This document shows positions 15,294 to 28,900 of a DNA stretch of 64,000 nucleotides, piece by piece. Each line of letters opens with the position of its first letter. Positions within the stretch are counted from its first letter, which is position 1. The DNA is from Rhopalosiphum padi (lineage: Eukaryota; Arthropoda; Insecta; Hemiptera; Aphididae): contig NC_083600.1 in assembly GCF_020882245.1 (NCBI RefSeq), positions 7,068,001-7,132,000 of the forward strand, given 5' to 3'. The notes under the pieces were generated by a model that saw only the letters and a program-made list of their open reading frames with translations, did not search any database and was not told the DNA's origin. Made by a program: the position numbers and the translations under genes.

Positions 15294-15539
15294 CTAAATA
15301 AATAAACTGAAATATAAGATTTAACATGAAATTATCAAACTTTTCATAAGAAATAAAGCTATTTAATAAGTTATTTACTATATATAATTACTTTTAATAT
15401 GTATAAAATATATAAATATTAGCTATTTAAAAAAAAACTACCTAATCAACTGAATCTGTTTATTGTAATAAGTGTTATAATTATAGACGTGCGCATGAGA
15501 ATGATAGCGAAGGCAATTTTCTCGTCTCCCCAGTGGGAT

Positions 15540-18500
15540 TTTTTAATTCTGTTTATTTTTACCGTATTTAATTTTTAATATACATTCATTTATAAAATTA
15601 CGAAGACTTCAGAATATTTCCGGTTATATTCGGGTTTTGATAGACAGTCTACATTTTTAATGTCTTAATAGTTAATATCATTAAGATTATTGTTTCAATA
15701 CCAGTAACAAGTCTTGGTTCTAATGAAAACAGTATTACTATTCCATCTTTACTATTGTAAAAATAAAATTTCAATGTAGCTAAGGGTAGAAAAGATTTTA
15801 TGGTGTTAACCATGTTTAATTATCAAGAACGGGCCTATAAATTATAATATTAACTGTAAAGAGTCATTAACATTTTTAAAACTTTATGACATAACTTCAA
15901 AAAATACACGAAACATTAAAAAATGTATTTTAAGTATACCTAAACAAAGTTATATTGTTATTTTATATTCCTAAACTATGAAATGTTGAAATTATAATAT
16001 ATTTTTATTTTATGCATTAGTTAATAATGTTATGATGTTAACAATTTAAACTTAAAATTAAAATCTTTAGAATTAAAAAAACCTTCATAATAAAATAATA
16101 TTAACAATAATTCTAATGAAATTTTCTACTAAGTATGAGCTCTTTACTAGATACGAAAAAAATACATCATTAACGCAAAAATGTAATACTAAAATAAAAT
16201 ATTATCTATAAACAATTAACCTAATCCATACTTCTATAATATTTTTTTATACCTAGGTAATTATTATTATTTTATCTTAAAATGTACAATATATAATATT
16301 ATTTGCACTTATAGATGCTATTAATATAATTGATAGATACTTTTGATAATACAATTTAATATATGTTATGAAAATAAAATTAAATTAAATAAGTTCATGT
16401 TATGATATTTTTACTTATAATATAATGAATAAATTAGTAAATGAGTCAATATTAGTCGTTAGACAATGTGCTGTTAATAAATGTAATATGAAGTAACTAA
16501 TAAATTACAAAACAATATAAATCGATGGACTAGATACAAAACGTAACTCAAATTTAAAAAAAAAATTAATTGTTCCTTAATTCTACGAGTATATACGCAC
16601 ATTAAATGCAATCTTCATAACTTCTGAAAACTTCATAGTACTTACATTCATTGAAAAACAAACTTCACACATTGTCTATCGACTGTCACAATAATTACTT
16701 TCAGACTTTAAATTATTCTTTAATTTACATCTATACTACACCACTAACATATTCTACCAACTCAACGTGTGTAGATTATCTATTTATCTGCTTCTTTATT
16801 TATTTTTTATCAAGTTATTTTTAGCATAATAAATCAAAAAAATAATCCATATTATTAAATATTATTATTATTTAATCATTTATTTACAATCAGTGATTAT
16901 ATTTATACAATTAATAATACAAATATGACCACACTTTATTATTTATTTTACAATTTTAGTGACTGGCCTGCTCTATATTTAAGTACAACAGTGTGTTGAC
17001 AACAAAACTCTTGATCAATCCTTTTTAAGACACCTCGAGATGTTAGCTGATATTAGCTTCTATGTCAGTATACGGAAAACATTTTTTAGGGATGAGTGAA
17101 CAATTTTTTAATGGAATTTTTTATATTGATTATATTTATTGTATAAGCTCTCTCATAATTGGTTACTAAAGATTAAAGAATTATTCAAATTTCAATTATT
17201 TAAATAAAATATTGCTAGTATAATATTATCAACTAAAAAATTTTGTTAATAATTAACGTATAACATAATTAAGATTATAACTTGGATAAAATTTTAAAAA
17301 ATATGGTTTTTTCTATCTATTGTTTAATTTTTATTTATTTATAAGTATTATAAATTGATGATAAAAACTGTAAAATATACTAGAAATATGTATTTTATTT
17401 TATTTCAGAAGAATATTGTTGGTTTTAAACCTTATGTTATATATATATATTATTACATTCGCACGACAACCAGCTATTACTTTTTTATGAATGTTTTTTG
17501 TTTTGTAGTTTGATTCTATTGGGGAAAATAAATTAAAACAAAATGTTAGTATAAACAACATTTAGAAACCATAACGTACATTTGTATATAAATATTACAA
17601 AACACACTTATCTACGCGTTTTTCTGATATTTTTCCTTTCATGCACCAAACTCTGAGAAAAAGTTAGATTTTACGATGTTCTTATCACTAGAAATAGCAT
17701 AGGCGAACAATGTTTGTTTAACTCATAAAGTAGTTTTATCGCTGTTAAGTGTTTTAAATTTTTTTTTTATTTCTACTTTCCTCTTTTTACAAAGAAAAAG
17801 CATTTCGAAGTTTGTATTATTAATTTTACTTGTATTTACGTTCAATTGTCGATGTTAACATAGTTATTGTTATTGTTATTTGTTATAATTGTTTTTATAG
17901 TACTTAAAGTAGATACCAACTTAACCGCAATATTAAAAATATTAATATCTATAACTTTCTTTCTTTTATTTTTAAAAAGCTCAAAATACCCTATATTTTT
18001 TTTTTATATACAATTTAGTTATTTATAAATAAAGTATAATTATTATTTTATTTAAAAAAAAATTAAATTTGAAAAATTGACTTAATGCGTCGGCGATGTT
18101 AACACGTATATTTTTTGGGGCAGTATATTATTTATTCTAAACATACATTTACCCGATAAACTTATTAATTAAAATGCTTAAATATCAAGAAAACAATTTT
18201 TATATTTTAAATAGGCTATATGTGTATAGTATATTAAACAAATATGCATTAAACCCAACAAAATTACCTAATCATGTTAAAAAATAAAATGCACTAAAAA
18301 TAAAAAACGTCCCTAATTTTAGTACATTAATAATTACTACTGTTTTTAAAGTGAAGTAATCTTTAAGTTCAAATAAAATAAATAATAACCCTCGATAATT
18401 GTAGGTAAATTAAGTACATATATGAACAATTACATCATTATCACAATATTTAAAACACCAGTACAGAGAAAAATCTACGGTGATGGAATTTCAATAAGTA

Positions 18501-20896
18501 TGAACTTATTATTTAAATAAATCTATTTAATAAAAAAAAATAGTGAACCATCACAATATTAAAGTCTACATAAATAAACTTAAATACTTAGTAAATTAAA
18601 CAATAACCATTTTTCTTTGACGTTGTTTTTGCAGACAAGAGACAGATTTTTTTATAATTGAATATCAATATCTAATAAATAATAAATAATAAACTGTATA
18701 TATTTACTTTTTAAAATATTAGTAGTTCACATACTCAGATACTCATACTTTATTCAAAATAACTTTAATACTTAGGTCACGTACTATCACTATATACAAC
18801 GTATATAAATTTTATAGATACTAAAGAAAGGTGTTGTAATAGTCTCAATGTCTCATATTTAACCGCATTTCATAAACTATTTTTTTTACGTTTTAACTTG
18901 ATCTTAAAAAATAAAAATAAACTCACAATTTTATATAAACATACCATATATACATTATAAGTACGTTTTTACATATACTTTTCCATTAAATGTTCTTAAA
19001 AAAATCAGCATACAAATAATATTTGACATACTTTTTACTCAATAAACAATAATTATAATTACTATAACCATATAGAGCATCAACCGAAAATTAAAAGGAG
19101 CAATTGTTCCAGGTTGTAACTTTTGAAGAGCAATCAAATCTTAATATAAATCATAACATTAAATTATTTTATTATTAACTTTTACTTTTTATTTAGATTT
19201 AATATTTATAAGATACACATTTCAAAGAAAAATTAATACAGTTTAAATGCATTGTTGAAAATTTCAAATTATAAGATAAATAATCATCACTAACATCATA
19301 ACATACAATCATCGAGATAAAGAATATAGGGGAACACGGAGGAATGACATACGATGCTATAAGCCTCAAGTATGTCACATTGATTTGAAATAGTTTCCAT
19401 TTCCTTAACTGGCATCTTAGTTTAAGTTTTTTTGAATTCTCAGAACTTAACTGTAATTTTGTTTTTTAAAAACTCCAAAAATAAAACAATTTAAACGCGC
19501 ATCATTAGTAGGTATTCATTACCCAAGGTACGGGATAATTATACGTACGCATTATCATTTTTATTTGGGGGTATATAATATATGCGCACCATTTTTACTA
19601 TTGAATAATATATGGGGGTATTGGAGGTATTTAGTAATTTCTAATGTTTTAATTAATGATTTAATTTAAATGTATTTGTATAGTGTTAAGAAATATACAA
19701 ATTATAAGTAAGTACGAATTATGTAATAAAAATACATTTTAATTATTAAACCATCAAATAAAGTCCTTATTTTATCACATTCACAGTCAATATAATATAC
19801 TTAATTGATTGCAAACTAACATTAACAGTAGATAGGTTATATGAACAACTAGAACTTAAAGGAAAATTTAACATCTTTGTGCGTATTAATTGTAGTGCGT
19901 ATATTTTTCCAAAACAGATGCATAGCATTACCCCATTATGCTTTTTGTTATACCTAAAACGATTTATTATCAAATCTATAACACGTACAACTTCATAAAT
20001 ATATATTTATTTTGAAGTACAGAAAATTGTCTATACAATAGTATTATTGGTTATGCAAAACATTAAAACTAAATTATATATGTACTTACAAGTTACAATG
20101 TTAGTAAAATACTAAAATCTTCAATATTATTAGATGAAAAAATGCGTTTTCACGTTTTCTTAAATTGACGGAAAGATTATAATAGTAATAGTAACGTTAT
20201 GGTATTTTGAACAATTTATAAACTCAGTCAGCTGATTATTTTTAATTATTACATAGAACACTAGTGGTCTATGGTTATTATCAAGTAATCTAGGTAACCA
20301 CTGGTTTAAAAGGTATCAAGGTGCGCACCGTTATCCCAATGAACACTATTCCCGCGTGTTCCCTTGCGGTTATACGATTAAATAATAAGTACTTATAATA
20401 TTTTTTATTTTAATTCCTAAAGTATATCGTTTTTAAAACAAGATTTGTTGTATTATATAATAATATTGATTATAAGTACTTCTTTTTTACCTATATTTTA
20501 GCGTTCGTTGTGATAGATTTCTCTTCAGTATAGTTTACTATTTTAAATAAAGATTTGAGACGTACATTTTAAGTTACCAAAATAATTTTTACTTAACATG
20601 CAAATTATAAATATTAATATAGCCTAACTACTATTATCTAAAATATAATAATATACTATAATATACTAAAATATTTAAAAATTTAAATATTTTTAAGATT
20701 CTTATTTAATTAAAAAAAAATTATAAAAAACCCAATATTTATTTTTTTATATCCACGTAACAAATTACCATTAAAGTATTCGTGCAGTACGCCAATTTAG
20801 TTAGTGTTAAAATATTATTTTTCTTTATATGTTTATTAGTCTATACCATTGACTTATTTATTCAATGGTCTACACAAAGTAAAAAAAACCAAGAAC
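15540..20896. other. AT-rich gene-less DNA
   Basis: No coding exon, structural RNA or complete mobile element could be recognised. Short patches of higher GC (around 19320-19380 and 19560-19630) look like repeat remnants. The 68-codon minus-strand ORF at 19767-19973 has no recognisable feature. Confidence 0.6.
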
Positions 20897-20904
20897 TTTG
20901 TCCA

Positions 20905-21053
20905 CAGAGGCGTATTTACGATTTTGGCGCCCTTATTTCTCCCTAAAAAACTTGAACATTAAAATAATTTAACATTTAGCGCGACGCCCTTTTAAAAGAC
21001 TTACAATTTGGCGCCCGGGGCGATTGCCTCCCCCCCCCCTAAATACACCACTG
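20905..21053. mobile_element. hAT-type MITE, 149 bp
   Basis: The element begins CAGAGGCGTATTTA and ends TAAATACACCACTG, giving imperfect terminal inverted repeats of the CAG(T)GGCGTA class. The subterminal TTTGGCGCCC and GGCGCCCGGGG are also inverted. The flanks TTTGTCCA (20897-20904) and TTTGCACA (21054-21061) fit a degraded 8-bp target duplication, typical of the hAT superfamily. It has no coding capacity. A C tract lies inside its right end. Confidence 0.65.
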
Positions 21054-21659
21054 TTTGCACAAATATATAGCAGCAGTTCCTAAAATGAACTGAATACATA
21101 ATTACAATTAGATTTTAGACTATATTCAATTTAGTGATAGTAGGTATCAAGTGTACCTTAGATAGTTAGATCATAATATAAATGTCATATACATACTAGT
21201 ATATGATCTATAAGGACTAAGGTACCTACCTAATAATCATTGAGAGACCACTATAATGGATGTGCAGGTAAAATTGAATATTTAATGATAAATCATTGAA
21301 CGGAGACGGTTATTAAATCCTTCCTCGTCACTCCTTAACAGCACTTGACACTTGTGTTCAAACTGTACTTATATAATTATAAATATTGTAAAGTATATAA
21401 TATTAGTCCTTGCCCCTTAGGTTGGTATAGTATTCTATAGGTATTTTACAGCTAAAATTTTTTTCAAAACTTTTTCATGTAATATCATAGAATTTCGATC
21501 GTTAAACTTTTATGATGTTCCACGCCCTCGCGGAATGTTACGATTGAGATAACCATCACGTCCCTCAACATTGATCATTGACAGTATGATCCGTATGAAT
21601 ACTATGATGTATGAAATATGAATATACGATTATGCATTTAGTATTTAGTATTTACGTCT

Positions 21660-22320
21660 CCGTAGTCCGTTCCATAATCCGAACGATCATCAGCATTGAC
21701 GTCATATTATGGTAATAATCGCACACCAATCGTTATGGTGTAAACGTGCGGGCGGTCACACTGTTTGTCATCGTCGCCGTCGTCGTCTGTAACGTATCGC
21801 TCGAGAATGATAACCGGGCAAAATGGCCGTCCCCGAACTGCCATACAACAATGTTACTATTTATTATTATTAATATTTATTAAGAATTCGTCTCCTGCCG
21901 TTCTTTCCGCGGCGTTTGTTGTTGCCCGTCGGGAATAACAACAGCAACACTAGCAACATCGAGTGACGAACGATTTTCTACATTTTTGTTTCTAGTTTCT
22001 ACCTACTTTTGCTACTCCATATATTCTACTTTTTTTTTTAATCTCTGACCGCTGCCCACCGTGGTGTACGCGACCGCCGTTCGACCGACCGAGAACGCCA
22101 AGAGCACGGCTGCCGACCACGCCGCATTCCGTACGTGTCGTTCCACCAACCGGGTATTCGAGAATACCCGATTTGTATTTTGTTTTAGGATTTTTTGGTA
22201 ATTCTGTCTAGTGCCTATTCCCCCAAAACGTGATCCGATCGGTTGCGTTTCGAGTACGTGGCTCGCAAAATCACTCATGGTTTTCTATGTTGATTTGACT
22301 ACCGGCAGACCGATAACGCC
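21660..22320 (+). promoter_or_regulatory. CpG-rich promoter region of Spt6
   Basis: A block of about 660 bp with many CpG dinucleotides lies 0.7-1.3 kb upstream of the Spt6 start codon. At 21753-21763 it carries CGGTCACACTG, an exact match to the Drosophila core promoter motif 1 (YGGTCACACTR, bound by M1BP), which sits near start sites of housekeeping genes. The Spt6 start exon begins at an acceptor (22976), so an upstream 5'UTR exon must lie here or nearby; I could not choose its donor. A perfect palindrome, CGGGTATTC-GA-GAATACCCG, is at 22151-22170. Confidence 0.55.
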
Positions 22321-22979
22321 GGGCTCATAGCAACAGAAATATGATATTATTCTTTGCCTACCTCGATTTCGAATATATCTCCAAACCATTCATAGATCTG
22401 TGATAGGATCGTGTAATAATAACCATGGTGATTCCTCGACGGATACAATTACGATAATATTATTCGATTATAAATATAAATAGTTTACTATTGATTAATA
22501 GTTTTGAAGTTTCTTCCTTTTGCTGCAAATCATATCTTCTGCCTTAAACGTATTAGATACTCTACTTTCAATTTTGAAACACTTCATTTTTACGAATTTT
22601 ATGTATTAAGTAAAGAAACCTATATAACAATAGATATTGAATTTTTAGGCAATTGAACCTTATATTATGTAGGTTATGAATTGTAATTTTTAAATAACAT
22701 TTCCATGTAATCATTATTTCATTTTATAAGAAAAGTTTATCATCCTTCAAGGTAACTCTTTTCTTATAATATTTGAAAAATATGCATTTCCATCTTAAAT
22801 GTTACCATCCCATTCTATTTGAAAAATCTTTTATACATTCAATCAAATGAATTAAAAAACTTTCACATTTATATAAATTATTATAAGAATTGTTATAAAG
22901 TTAATCAAATTATCAATATTTTATAGGACTTAATTATTTTTAAAATTTAAATGAACAAAAATTTTACTTTTACAGAATA

Positions 22980-25900
22980 ATGTCCCAGTTTCTAGATTCT
23001 GAAGCGGAGGAGAGTGAAGTAAGTATTCATCATCATTTAAATAATTTTAATTTGTATAGATTCAATCTCATACATATTTTTAAACTAAATGTTTTATATT
23101 TTATCGTTTATGATCTCTGATCATATTAATACAATATAAATGTTTAACATTCTTTCAATGTTTAAAGGATGACGAGTTGGACGAAATCGACAAGAAAAAA
23201 GCAAAGAAAATTAAAGCAATGGAAAGTGATGATGACGATGATGAAGGTATGCTTTATTTCTATAATAATTTTACCCATATTTTTGTAATAATAGATTAGG
23301 TTCATTATTAAAAGGAAGCCACACCCTCATGTGTTGTCTTCATCTTACAAATATAATATGGCAAATTTTTATTCAGTATGATTGCGTGTGTTTAGCTTAA
23401 ATACTGGAGTGAAATTATCTCTTATCAAACTTAAAGGTGAGAATATCATCTGCTTTTTACAGTATTTAATATTTTTAATCTAATTGTGATTTGTAAAATA
23501 TTTTTATTTAAAAATGTTCATAATTCACTTAATAATTAAAATATTGTACAAAACCAATGAAAGAACACAGATAATGTTCTCACCTTAGAGTTTAATAATA
23601 GGACATTTTACTCTAATATTTAAGCTAAACTAACAAAACTGATCCTACTGAAAAAAAATATGCCTCGCTATACGTTTATAAGATGAAGACAACACATGCG
23701 GGTGTGGCGTCCTCTTAATAAATAATAATTAACAGTGAACAAGTAGATACCACTCCGTTGTACATTAAATATAGAATGTGTTAAATTTGAGTTCTTTAAT
23801 ATATTATTGATTGATTCTGAGCAGATCCTTTATCACTTAGGATATTTCATGATGTATATATTTTTTTAAATAGCTAAAAAAATTAATTATTTTACTATTA
23901 GTATTACTGTAAGTTGGTTTAATATTTTTCAAAAAATATTGCATTTATAATATGATTAATAGTATTTAATTATTATAATAATATATATTTATTCCATATT
24001 ATATTAGTTATTAACACCTCTGTTAAAAAAGTGAATAGGTCCATAGTATAAATAGATAATATCTTAAAATTAATCTACATAATATTTATAAAATGTTGTT
24101 GCGTAAAGTAAATTTCATAATAAACATTTGTAAAAGTTTTAAGTCCTCTCATATAACATTTTTGAATTATTAAAAATAATAAATATTGTTATTCATCATT
24201 AAAATATTTAATTTTGTCCAAATTTGAACTCAAGTATTTAAAAAAAAATTGTGTTTGGATGTTTTTAAAAAAAATTTTCTATAAAATGTTAGTACTTTAA
24301 AATGCATATGAAAATGACCTGTGGAATATTATTAGATATTCAAGAATTTTAACCCAGTGAATAATTGATAAAGAAAAAAATTTCAAGTTTAGATTACTTA
24401 CTATTTTTTTTATTATTTAGTATACAATAATTTTAAGTAATTAGATTCTATTTATTTCTCGTAGGTCATTATAATTTATAATGTTCAGTATATATGGTAT
24501 GTTCGCCAATTTAGTGAACACTGAATATCTCAGCCGAATTATTTTTACATACTTTTTTATATATAATATATATACAGTATGCACGTGTTATAAACAAGAT
24601 AAAATTATATATTTTTTTTTTTTTAAATATTCAATAAGTAACAAATAATAAATAATTATAAATGGTTTTATGCATTTTAATGAATCGTTATAATGTATTA
24701 TTTATTAAAATTGAAATGGATCTTATTAAGTCAATTTTGGTTTTAGAGCCATGGTTAATAGGTCAAAATGACTTAAAAAAATTCAATCTATCCGAATTTG
24801 GATATCGAAAACACCGGTTGCCATTTAAAAAATGCAAGTTGTATTGCACATACGCGTACTGAAAGTTAAAAATTTTAAATTTATCTCAAAATATGTATTT
24901 ATATAGCTCATAAAAAAATTTGATTTTTTCCAATATAATCTGGCCGAGAAATTCAGTGTTCCCTAAATTAGTGAACACGTGGTATATATATTACTTTTAA
25001 ACTAAAATTATGATTAACTAATCAATATTGTAGTAATATTTTTATTTGTAATTATAATACTGAGAATTATTTTAAATAACTATATTACATTTCTATGATG
25101 ACAAATCACTGCGCAAATCTGAAACGTCCTCTGTTTCCAAATTCTTATAGAGTTTGTTGAGACATTGAGAATGATATGTCTTGAATTTTATCTGAGAAAC
25201 AAAATATTTTAAGATTAAAATATTATATTTTAAATATATCATTTATATAATATGTATTAAATGTATATGTAGATGATGAAGACAAAATTCGTGAAGAACT
25301 AAAGGACTTAATTGACGATAATCCAATCGAAGAAAGTGATGGTTCTGGCGATGAATCAGATGGTTCTAAAAAGAGAAAAAAATCAGATGATGACTTTGAT
25401 GATCGATTGGAAGAAGATGATTATGATCTTATTGAAGAAAATCTTGGCGTTAAAGTGGAACGAAGAGTATGTTTTATTATTGTTTATTTTAGTAAATTAT
25501 TATATTATAAATAATTAATTTTTAGAAACGATTCAAAAGATTAAGACGTTTAGAAGATGAAGAAAGTGATGATGAAGGTACTGGTGAAAATGCTACAGAA
25601 GATAGAGAAGCTATTGCTAACACTTTATTTGATATGTCTGACAATGTAAGTAATATAATAGATAAACAAATAACAAAAGTTGATTATAATTGTGTATGCA
25701 ATTTAGGAAGAAGAAAGAACAACTGATCGTGTTTCTTCAAGAGCTGAACGGGTTGATAATTATGATGTAGAAGGCGATGAAGAAGGAGAAGGATATTCTG
25801 ATGAAGATGATGATGGATTTATTGTAGATGATGAGGGACGGCCAATTAAAGAGAAAAAGAAAAAACGTAAACATATATATCATGATGCTGCTCTTCAAGA

Positions 25901-28900
25901 AGCACAAGACATTTTCGGTGTTGATTTTGACTATGACGAATTTGAAAAATATGATGACGAGTATGAAGATGATGTATCTGATGACGACTATTTAGAAGAC
26001 GAGGAAGATGGTGAGAGAAGACAAAGGCCAAAACCTCAAAAACGTAGAAAAGCTACTAGAAAATCAATTTTTGAAATATATGAACCAATTGAGTTGAAAA
26101 GAGGTCATTTTACGGACTTAGACAATCAAGTATATTACAACTACTATAATATTATATTATATGAACTTAAAATATTATTTATTCATATAGATTCGTAATA
26201 ATGATATACCAGAAAGAATGCAACTACGTGAAGTTCCAGTTACACCAGTTCCCGAAGGTTCTGATGAATTAGATGATGAAGCAGACTGGATATACAAACA
26301 AGCATTTTGCAAACCGACTATTACTACTCAAGTATAGTTGTATATTAATACTTAGCTTAATAAAAAATTATGTTTAAGGAGCATAGAACTTACAATATCA
26401 TACATTTTAATTGTCTAAATGACAATAAATATTCTGCAACTTATGAGTGAATTAAATATATTTGTATACTTAATTAAAAATTATATACTTAAATATGTTT
26501 GATTTACATATTTTTAGGAACACAAAGGTGGTGTTGATCCTCGACTTCAATCCAAAAAAGGACCTCAAACAATTGGAAAAATTAAGAAAGCATTAGACTT
26601 TATGCGTAATCAAAACTTTGAAGTTCCATTTTTAGCATATTACAGGAAAGAATATGTTGAACCTGAACTTGATATCAATGCTTTGTGGAGAGTTTACCAT
26701 TTTGATGCTAAGGTAAGTTTGTATTAAATCTGTATAGCACAATGGTATTACCTATATACTAATAAATATTTTTTTTTTTTTAGTGGTGTCAATTAAAATC
26801 TCGCAAAACTATGCTGATTGAATTATTGGAAAAAATGCGAAATTATCAAATGGAAATGTTAATGATGGATACAGATGCCCCTATGCCTGATCATGTTCGC
26901 ATTATTAAAGATGAAGATATTGATAAACTACGTGCAGTGCAAACAAATGAAGAATTAAAAGATATTCAAGGTCATTTTATGTTATATTATGCCAATGATG
27001 TCCCTGCTATGCAAGAAAGTGCTAGAAAAAAATCAAGAGAAATGAAAAGAAAAGCTAGAGAACTAAGAGAAGAAAGAAGAAAACTTGCAATAGAAGCTGG
27101 TGAAGAAGTCCCCGACGATGATGAAGATACTGGTAATTTAGATGATGAGGATTCTAACGTTGAAACTGTTAAACCTGCAAGTAGTTCGGGGCCTTATACT
27201 ATGTGCCTAAAATCAGGACTTGGTATGTTAATATTAAATTTTTTTTTAAATATATAAATTTTACAGATAAGCATTCATGTTTCTAGCTGGGTTTGCTAAA
27301 CGTTTTGGCTTAAAACCTGAACATTTTGCTGCAAATGTTCGTGACAACTACCAAAGGCATGAAGTAGATCAAGAATCTGTAGATCCATATAAGCTTGCAG
27401 GTGAATACTGCAATGAGTAAGTATCAACAAATATGAATCCAATTACATATATTATTAATAATATCATATGTATTTTAATTATATTCAACTATTTACAGAT
27501 TATTAAAAACCCCTGAAGAAGTTTTAAAGGCTGGCAAATATATGGTTGCGTGTCAATTATCTCGTGAGCCACTCATAAGGAAATGTCTGAGAGAGACTTT
27601 CTTTGATCGTGCTAAAATTAATATTGTACCAACCAAACGGGGTATCAAAGAAATCGATGAAAATCATAATTGTTATTCGTTAGTAATTTTTATATTTAGA
27701 TTATTTATATCCTAAAAAATTATCTTAGCCATTCAAAAGTAAAATATTTTATTTGAAGTAGTGTCATTGGATGTCTCCTTCTACATGTCACTATGCCTTG
27801 TATATTACATTATCCAATTTTATCACATTGAATACAGATTGTAATTGTTTCTATTTTCTAACACTAATAAAAAAAAAAAAAATAGTTATACTATTTATTA
27901 TTTATAAAATTAAGAATAATACTTAACTATTTATATTTTGGTGTAGAATGAAGTACATTCGGCGTAAACCAGTAAGAGATTTAGTAAGAGATGACTTTTT
28001 AAAGTTACAAATGGCTGAAGATGATAAATTACTTACTATTTCATTTGATGAAGAAGTAGATGGTCTAGGTTCCCTTCCCTATATAGAAGAAGTCAAACAG
28101 CTTTATATTAGAGTAAGTTATATAATATATTTTATATATATATAACAATTAATACTAGATAAAACTTTAAAATAATAAATATAACTATTATTATATAGGA
28201 TGAATTTAGTTCAAATGTACAACAATGGAATGACGTGAGGCGTGAATGTGTTGATTTAGCTTTTAGAAAATTATTAATGCCTGAAATGGTGAAAGAACTC
28301 AGACGTTCTTTACTAGCTGAAGCTAAAGAGCATGTATTAAAATCTTGCAAACAAAAATTATCAAATTGGCTAGCTGTAAGTAACTTTAATTATTATTTAT
28401 TACTAATAATTATTATATAATTAATATTTAATTTTTATAGGTAGGTCCTTATAAACCAGAAGTAGATGAAGATGATGACGATTGGGATACAAGTAAAGGC
28501 ATTAGAGTTATGGGATTAGCATATTCGCCTGATCATGAACAAGCATCATTTGCATGTATTTTGTCAACTGATGGTGAAGTTGTTGATCATTTACGTTTAC
28601 CATATATTATGAAAAGACCATTCAATGATGATGTAAAAGCAAAAAGAGATGGAGATTTCAATCATATAAGAAATTTCATAATTTTTAAAAAACCCCATGT
28701 CATAGTAATTGGAGCAGAGTCTAGAGATGCATTATGGCTAGTTAGAGATATTAAAGCAGTTGTTGACCAACTAGTTGTTGATGAACAATTTCCTCAAATA
28801 CAAGTTGAAATTTTAGATAATCATCTAGCTAGAATTTATGCCAATTCTATTAAAGGAGAAGTATGTACATTTTCTTTAGTATTTCGATTTAAAATAATTA

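Noticed and set aside
22012..22278. 88-codon minus-strand ORF in the Spt6 CpG-rich region
   Set aside because: It is open because of local GC-rich composition, has no recognised motif, and lies where the Spt6 promoter and 5'UTR should be; no splice context supports it.
24662..24862. 66-codon ORF inside the TIR element of Spt6 intron 2
   Set aside because: Too short and without transposase motifs; the element is non-autonomous.
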